NCBI GenBank assembly: GCA_028227525.1
Contig: JAOJAE010000024.1
Location: forward strand, 1 to 11,664
From: Candidatus Pelagibacter sp.
GTDB lineage: Bacteria; Pseudomonadota; Alphaproteobacteria; Pelagibacterales; Pelagibacteraceae
Length of the DNA stretch: 11,664 bases
Reading direction: 5' to 3'
Position 1 is the first letter of the stretch. Every line of letters begins with the position of its first letter. Positions 8,801-11,664 of the stretch are shown in pieces. The notes beneath the pieces are model-generated. The model was not told the origin of the DNA, did not search any database, and worked only from the letters and a program-made list of their open reading frames with translations. The position numbers were made by a program, and so were the translations under genes.

Positions 8801-9234
8801 GAAAAACTGCCAAAGGTAATTCTTATGCTGTTTTAAAATTAACTGATTTAACCAGTGTTTTTGAATTATTTATTTTCTCTGATATTTTAGAATTAAACCG
8901 TGAAATTTTAAAAGAAGGTAATTCTTTATTATTAACATTAGTTAAAAGTATTTCTAATGATGAGAATAGATTTAAAAGAGTAAATGTTCAAAAAATAGGA
9001 TCTATGGTGGATCTTTTTAATAGTCCAATCAACGAAGTATTTTTTGAAGTTAATTCTTCTGAAAATCTTAACGAAATTTCAAAAATATTAGCTGAAGAAG
9101 GAAAAACTGATGTTAATATAAGAATGGTTCTTGATGAGAAGACATTAGAATTCAAACTTAAAAATTCAAGGAATCTTGACCGAAAATCACTCAATCTTTT
9201 GAGAAAAAGAGAAATTTTAAGCACTATAAACTAA
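5818..9234 (+). CDS. dnaE: DNA polymerase III subunit alpha
   Basis: This is the replicative C-family polymerase. The 1138 residues match the DnaE1 length. Order of parts: PHP domain at about 8-270; polymerase core with GPGRGSGAGS at 364-373; catalytic PDFDIDF with Asp404 and Asp406; a third catalytic Asp561 in DFLGLKTL; a helix-hairpin-helix region around 827-870 (LGGIKAVG); a beta-clamp-binding QIDLF at 913-917; and an OB-fold at about 980-1050. The PHP metal site is degenerate: Lys13, Thr47, Gln72 and Phe203 occupy places where active PHP domains have His, His, Glu and His. Proofreading therefore presumably relies on a separate DnaQ subunit. The ATG overlaps lolD by 8 bases. The 129-bp gap after the stop ends the tightly packed gene block. 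No intrinsic terminator is seen after it. Confidence 0.97.
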   Translation: MSESSSQNFNHLKIHSQYSICEGAIKIDDLQDFSKQNKLKSLAICDTSNLCGALEFAEKISKVGTQPIIGTQINFKYNDVIGLIPLFALNEEGYKRIIKLSSNSFLENDALSEPHVDFNELLEDNEGVSIFSGTIFGFFGELFNKGKFSEIHDLYKKLNSNFGDRFYIEIQRHNDQNELGFEKFNLKKSLELEIPIIATNEVFYLDKDMHEAHDALICIGNKTYVNDKSRIRLSNQHYFKNNSEMSELFADLPEALENNYNFPLRCSFRPLFSNPILPNISSEKGGNADDVLKKDSLHGLRIKFDKIFGIKANDLEKNQTYIDYKDRLDHELSIIIEMKYSSYFLIVSDYIKWAKNNDIPVGPGRGSGAGSLVAWCLSITDVDPIKFNLIFERFLNPDRISMPDFDIDFCEEKRDLVFEYLTKKYQDSVAHIITFGKLKARMVIRDVGRVLGLPYGFVDSISKMIPFDPSRPQSLSQCIAGEPRLQKLVNEDPRVKKLTEISLKLEGLNRNVATHAAGVVIADKKLTEIVPLYKDASANLLLPSTQFDMYSAENAGLIKFDFLGLKTLTVINNTQKLVRKFNKDFDVENISYEDQKVFDLLSSGNTVGLFQVESAGMREALIQMKPNHIEDIIALVALYRPGPMSNIPTYNDCKHGRQTPDYLHPLLEDILKPTYGVIIYQEQVMQIAQKLSGFTAGQADLLRRAMGKKKRAELEKQKQGFIAGALKNGIAKDVAAGIFLKIEPFAEYGFNKSHAAAYAIISYQTAFLKTYYPKEFIAASMTMDISNQNKLSEFYEELKRLNVEITRPDINECFADFRTVDNKFYYALGGIKAVGFEAISNVVKERTENGNFKSINDFLNRVNPKDMNKLQLEGLVKAGAFDTINNNRQSLFSSIPNFILKTKNMFENKSANQIDLFSEDESTQDNIVNEIEDWKFEERLSKEFEAIGFFISDHPLNQFTEIFGDYKILDYSNFNLSDEIKEANIAATLLKVQERKTAKGNSYAVLKLTDLTSVFELFIFSDILELNREILKEGNSLLLTLVKSISNDENRFKRVNVQKIGSMVDLFNSPINEVFFEVNSSENLNEISKILAEEGKTDVNIRMVLDEKTLEFKLKNSRNLDRKSLNLLRKREILSTIN

Positions 9235-9273
9235 ATAAAACTTGTTAAATTCATTAATTATTAGTAAATAAGC

Positions 9274-9279
9274 TCTAAT
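9274..9279 (+). promoter_or_regulatory. Candidate -10 element of rpsB promoter
   Basis: TCTAAT matches the sigma-70 TATAAT hexamer at five of six positions. Transcription would start near 9286, just before the structured leader. No good -35 hexamer sits 16-18 bases upstream (TCATTA at 9251-9256 is poor). A TTGTTA at 9242-9247 is too far from this -10, though it would be 17 bases from a weaker TAAATA at 9265-9270. AT-rich genomes produce such hexamers by chance, so confidence is modest. Confidence 0.35.
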
Positions 9280-9290
9280 TTAAATTAACA

Positions 9291-9363
9291 CGCACACAGT
9301 TGTTGGTTTTATACCTCCGGTCCTTAATTGGAAATTACTGTGGTGGCTTAACCGGGAATAAAT
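9291..9363 (+). ncRNA. Candidate structured rpsB leader RNA (S2 autoregulation)
   Basis: CACAGT at 9295-9300 pairs perfectly with ACTGTG at 9337-9342, closing a 36-nt loop. Inside that loop CCGGT at 9317-9321 is exactly complementary to ACCGG at 9351-9355, with a further U-G pair 9316/9356, which gives an H-type pseudoknot. The 3' strand of the second stem runs into GGGA at 9354-9357, the likely rpsB ribosome-binding site six bases before the ATG. Folding would therefore limit access to the start. In E. coli, ribosomal protein S2 represses the rpsB-tsf operon through the rpsB leader, and structured rpsB leaders are, as I recall, known in alphaproteobacteria. The pairing is seen directly. Regulation by S2 here is inferred. 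Confidence 0.65.
9354..9357 (+). promoter_or_regulatory. Likely rpsB ribosome-binding site
   Basis: GGGA lies six bases upstream of the rpsB ATG, the only purine-rich G-containing run at a suitable distance. It is a weak match to the Shine-Dalgarno consensus. Its first two bases take part in the proposed pseudoknot stem with 9317-9318, so its accessibility would depend on leader folding. Confidence 0.5.
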
Positions 9364-10182
9364 ATGAAAATACCTAACGTTACAATACAACAATTATTAG
9401 AAGCAGGCGTTCATCTTGGACACAAAACTTTAAGATGGAATCCAAAAATGAAAAAATACATTTTTGGAAAAAGAGACTCAATCCACATAATGGATTTAAC
9501 TCAAACTTTAGAACTAACAAAAGTCGCCTTAGAGAAAATTTATACAACAATTGCAAATAATGGAAAAATTTTATTTGTATCAACTAAAAAACAAGCATCT
9601 GAAGCCATTGCTGAAGTTGCTAAAGAAACAGATCAGTATTTTGTAAATTACAGGTGGCTTGGTGGTATGCTTACTAACTGGGGAACTATATCTGGTTCAA
9701 TTAAAAAAATGAAAAAATATGAATCTGACTTAGTTTCTGAAAATAGAGGTTTTACAAAAAAAGAACTTCTTAAAATGAGTGTTAAAAAAGATAAGCTTGA
9801 AAGATCATTGGGTGGAATCGCCGAAATGAAAAAAACTCCTGATTTAGTTTTTATAATTGATACAAATTATGAGTCACTAGCGATTGCGGAGTCAGTAAAA
9901 TTAGGAATACCTATAATCGCAATTCTTGATAGTAATTCTAACCCAGATAATATTGATTATCCTATACCTGGTAACGATGATGCTCGTAGATCTATAGATC
10001 TATATTGCAATCTTATTAAAGAAACTATCAACAATGCAAAGAGTTCAATTCCTTCTCCTGAGCCTAAAAAAGATGTTGCTAAGGATGCTAAAGAAAAAAC
10101 TGAAGGAAAAACTGTTCAAGAATTAGATAGAGAAAAACTTGAACAAAAATTTTCTAAAGAAAAAAAGGAGACCTTAAATTAA
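9364..10182 (+). CDS. rpsB: 30S ribosomal protein S2
   Basis: S2 is a small-subunit ribosomal protein needed for assembly of the 30S subunit and, in E. coli, a translational repressor of its own operon. Family marks in the 272 residues are [10 protein letters not shown] at 11-20, [16 protein letters not shown] at 22-37, IHIMDL at 40-45, a long helical region with [11 protein letters not shown] at 96-106, [17 protein letters not shown] at 150-166, and [15 protein letters not shown] at 181-195 followed by [10 protein letters not shown]. The core ends near residue 226. A lysine- and glutamate-rich tail of about 45 residues (227-272) follows and is probably disordered or helical. The ATG is preceded by the structured leader. 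The stop is one base before the tsf ATG, so the two are surely cotranscribed. The end of rpsB carries the tsf ribosome-binding site. Confidence 0.98.
   Translation: MKIPNVTIQQLLEAGVHLGHKTLRWNPKMKKYIFGKRDSIHIMDLTQTLELTKVALEKIYTTIANNGKILFVSTKKQASEAIAEVAKETDQYFVNYRWLGGMLTNWGTISGSIKKMKKYESDLVSENRGFTKKELLKMSVKKDKLERSLGGIAEMKKTPDLVFIIDTNYESLAIAESVKLGIPIIAILDSNSNPDNIDYPIPGNDDARRSIDLYCNLIKETINNAKSSIPSPEPKKDVAKDAKEKTEGKTVQELDREKLEQKFSKEKKETLN
10165..10170 (+). promoter_or_regulatory. Shine-Dalgarno sequence for tsf inside rpsB
   Basis: AAGGAG, a strong consensus match in a window where most genes have none, lies inside the last codons of rpsB. Thirteen bases separate it from the tsf ATG at 10184, longer than the usual 5-9. 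No closer in-frame start codon exists, so the annotated start stands. Coupling to rpsB termination at 10182 may compensate. Confidence 0.55.
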
Positions 10183-10183
10183 T

Positions 10184-11035
10184 ATGAGTGATATTGAAAA
10201 TGTTAAAAAATTAAGAGAAGCAACTGGTGCAGGATTTAAAGATTGTAATCTTGCGATAAAAGAGTCTGGTGGAGACATTGACAAAGCTATTGAAATTTTA
10301 CGAGTAAAAGGAATTTCAAAAGCATCAAAAAAAATGTCTAGAGATGCAAAAGAAGGTGTGGTTGCTGTTAGTGGTGATGAAAATAAAACATCTGTTATTG
10401 AAGTTAATTGCGAAACAGATTTTGTTGCAAAAAATGAAGATTTTACAAATTTCGTTAAGGAACTTAGTGAATTAAACAATGAAAAAAATTCTAATTTAGA
10501 TGATTTGAAAAGTTCTAAAATGAAAAATGGTGAGTCAGTAGAAGACAATGTTGTTTCTTTAATTGCTAAAATTGGAGAGAAAATTACAATTGGTAAAGCA
10601 AAAACAATTGCAAATGCAGGAACTGTAAATAATCATTATTTACACACAGTTGTTAAAGATAATATTTCAAAACTTGCTGTAATTGTTTCGTTAGAAACAA
10701 ACGATAGTTCTGATGCAGTTAAAAATTTTGGAAAACAATTATCTATGCATATTGCTGCATCTAATCCTTTAGCGCTTACATCTGATTTAATTGATCAGTC
10801 AGTTATTGATAAAGAACAAGAGCTAGTAACAGAAGAGTTAAAAAATTCAGGAAAACCTGAGGATATTGCAAAAAAAATTAGCCTCGGTAAAATGAATAAG
10901 TTCAAAGAAGAAAATTCTCTTTTAACTCAAGCCTGGGTAATGGAGCCCAAAAAGAAAGTACAAGATATTGTTAAAGAACTTTCAATTGCTGATTTAAAAA
11001 TTAAAGAGTTTTATAGAATTAAAATTGGAGAATAA
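10184..11035 (+). CDS. tsf: Elongation factor Ts
   Basis: EF-Ts is the guanine nucleotide exchange factor for EF-Tu. The 283 residues match the family. The N-terminal UBA-like domain contains [15 protein letters not shown] (7-21) and continues to about residue 50. The core domain starts with [15 protein letters not shown] (73-87), in which Asp79-Phe80 correspond to the pair that intrudes next to the Mg site of EF-Tu in the E. coli complex. A second core repeat occupies roughly 150-260, and the C-terminal module includes [16 protein letters not shown]. The start follows the rpsB stop by one base. The stop TAA is directly followed by the frr ATG, with no room for pyrH, which often lies between tsf and frr. 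Confidence in identity is very high. Confidence 0.98.
   Translation: MSDIENVKKLREATGAGFKDCNLAIKESGGDIDKAIEILRVKGISKASKKMSRDAKEGVVAVSGDENKTSVIEVNCETDFVAKNEDFTNFVKELSELNNEKNSNLDDLKSSKMKNGESVEDNVVSLIAKIGEKITIGKAKTIANAGTVNNHYLHTVVKDNISKLAVIVSLETNDSSDAVKNFGKQLSMHIAASNPLALTSDLIDQSVIDKEQELVTEELKNSGKPEDIAKKISLGKMNKFKEENSLLTQAWVMEPKKKVQDIVKELSIADLKIKEFYRIKIGE
11027..11030 (+). promoter_or_regulatory. Shine-Dalgarno sequence for frr
   Basis: GGAG lies five bases upstream of the frr ATG, inside the last codons of tsf. It is a good match at a normal distance and supports the start at 11036, which directly abuts the tsf stop. Confidence 0.65.
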
Positions 11036-11587
11036 ATGTTTGACGAAAAGTCATATAATATCAAAATGGACAAAGCTATTGAGGTTTTTACAAAAGAACT
11101 ATCATCACTAAGAACAGGCAGGGCTAATGCAGCAATGCTCGATTTAGTGAAGGTTGATGTTTATGGTCAACAAATGCCTATAAACCAAGTTGGAAGTATA
11201 ACTACACCCGAACCTAGAATGATAAATATTCAGGTCTGGGATGCAAATAATGTGCCATTAGTTGATGCAGCAATTAAAAAATCAGATTTAGGTTTAAATC
11301 CACAAATTGATGGGCAGCTAATCAGACTACCGGTACCTGAGCTTAATGAGGAAAGAAGAACTGAATTAAAAAAATTGATAAAATCAATTGGTGAAAAGTG
11401 TAAAGTTTCAATTAGAAATATTCGTAGAGAAGCAAATGAAGAATTAAAGAAACTTTTAAAAGCAAAAGAAATTGGTGAAGATGAAGAAAAGTCATCTGAA
11501 AAAAATGTCCAAACAATTACAGATGATCATATAAAAGTAGTTGATGAAAAGGTTTCTTTAAAAGAAAAAGAAATAATGACCATATAA
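11036..11587 (+). CDS. frr: Ribosome recycling factor
   Basis: RRF, together with EF-G, splits the post-termination ribosome. The 183 residues match the usual 185. Domain I (a three-helix bundle) is formed by residues 1-30 and 104-183; domain II (a beta-sandwich) spans about 31-103. Conserved segments are LSSLRTGRANA at 22-32, MPINQVGSIT at 47-56, the LNEERRTELKK start of helix 2 at 103-113, and VSIRNIRREANEELKK at 124-139, which contains the arginine cluster important for ribosome binding. The gene directly abuts tsf, and a GGAG is placed to initiate it. The uppS start follows after one base. This grouping of translation genes with uppS is widespread in proteobacteria. Confidence 0.98.
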   Translation: MFDEKSYNIKMDKAIEVFTKELSSLRTGRANAAMLDLVKVDVYGQQMPINQVGSITTPEPRMINIQVWDANNVPLVDAAIKKSDLGLNPQIDGQLIRLPVPELNEERRTELKKLIKSIGEKCKVSIRNIRREANEELKKLLKAKEIGEDEEKSSEKNVQTITDDHIKVVDEKVSLKEKEIMTI

Positions 11588-11588
11588 A

Positions 11589-11664
11589 ATGAACCCACTT
11601 AATCACGTAGCCATTATTATGGATGGTAATGGAAGGTGGGGATTAAAATATAAAGGTTCTAGAA
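11589..11664 (+). CDS. uppS: Undecaprenyl diphosphate synthase (UppS), 3' partial
   Basis: Only the first 25 codons are inside the window. They read MNPLNHVAIIMDGNGRWG followed by LKYKGSR, and contain the family signature HVAIIMDGNGRW. Its Asp binds Mg and is essential in the cis-prenyltransferase family. The enzyme extends farnesyl diphosphate with isopentenyl units to make the C55 lipid carrier for peptidoglycan and other envelope polymers. The ATG lies one base after the frr stop and has no Shine-Dalgarno sequence. The order frr-uppS is the usual proteobacterial one, with cdsA and dxr expected further downstream (not visible here). Confidence 0.93.
   Translation, partial: MNPLNHVAIIMDGNGRWGLKYKGSR

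Larger units (their letters stand above)
9235..9363 (+). other. Intergenic region dnaE-rpsB
   Basis: This is the only gap longer than three bases in the window. The first 50 bases are nearly pure A/T and hold a likely promoter -10 element. The last 75 or so bases are abruptly richer in G and C and can fold into a compact structure that reaches the rpsB start. No small ORF with a credible start and no GC-rich hairpin with a T-run (intrinsic terminator for dnaE) is present, so read-through from dnaE into rpsB remains possible. Confidence 0.8.

Noticed and set aside
9245..9283. Inverted repeat TTAAATT / AATTTAA after dnaE as a terminator
   Set aside because: The arms contain only A and T, the loop is about 25 bases, and no T-run follows. 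Such pairs are expected by chance in AT-rich DNA.
9291..9363. Metabolite riboswitch (for example SAM-type) upstream of rpsB
   Set aside because: The downstream gene is a ribosomal protein, and I recognise no ligand-binding core. An S2-responsive leader is the simpler reading.

Overview
The window looks like a chromosomal segment of a SAR11-type (Pelagibacterales) marine alphaproteobacterium. Three things suggest this. Base composition is very AT-rich, and codons mostly end in A or T. The genes are packed tightly, with several stop/start overlaps and only one gap longer than a few bases. The gene order coaX - rnj - DUF1467 - proS - lolC/E - lolD - dnaE followed by rpsB - tsf is an arrangement I know from alphaproteobacteria. 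The assignment rests on recall of family and gene-order patterns; no search was run.

Layout, all on the + strand: coaX (type III pantothenate kinase, N-terminus cut by the left edge), rnj (ribonuclease J), a small two-helix DUF1467-like membrane protein, proS (compact prolyl-tRNA synthetase), lolC/E and lolD (lipoprotein-release ABC transporter), and dnaE (DNA polymerase III alpha). These seven genes are separated by at most one base or overlap by 1 to 8 bases, and almost none has a visible Shine-Dalgarno sequence. They probably form one transcript with translation coupled from gene to gene. One of the starts is a TTG (lolC/E).

The only real intergenic region (129 bp, 9235-9363) lies between dnaE and rpsB. 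It appears to hold a promoter -10 element followed by a compact structured leader RNA. A perfect 6-bp stem can form, and its loop can pair with the rpsB ribosome-binding region as a pseudoknot. This is a good candidate for autogenous control by ribosomal protein S2.

The second block is rpsB (S2), tsf (EF-Ts), frr (ribosome recycling factor) and the first 25 codons of uppS (undecaprenyl diphosphate synthase), cut by the right edge. pyrH (UMP kinase), which commonly sits between tsf and frr, is absent: tsf and frr directly abut.

Functionally the window is housekeeping: coenzyme A synthesis, RNA turnover, tRNA charging, outer-membrane lipoprotein sorting, replication, the translation elongation and recycling apparatus, and cell-wall lipid carrier synthesis. 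I saw no mobile element, CRISPR array, tRNA, rRNA or sign of horizontal transfer. I did not find an undescribed multi-gene system. The most interesting items are the rpsB leader, the missing pyrH, and the leaderless-looking overlapping junctions.
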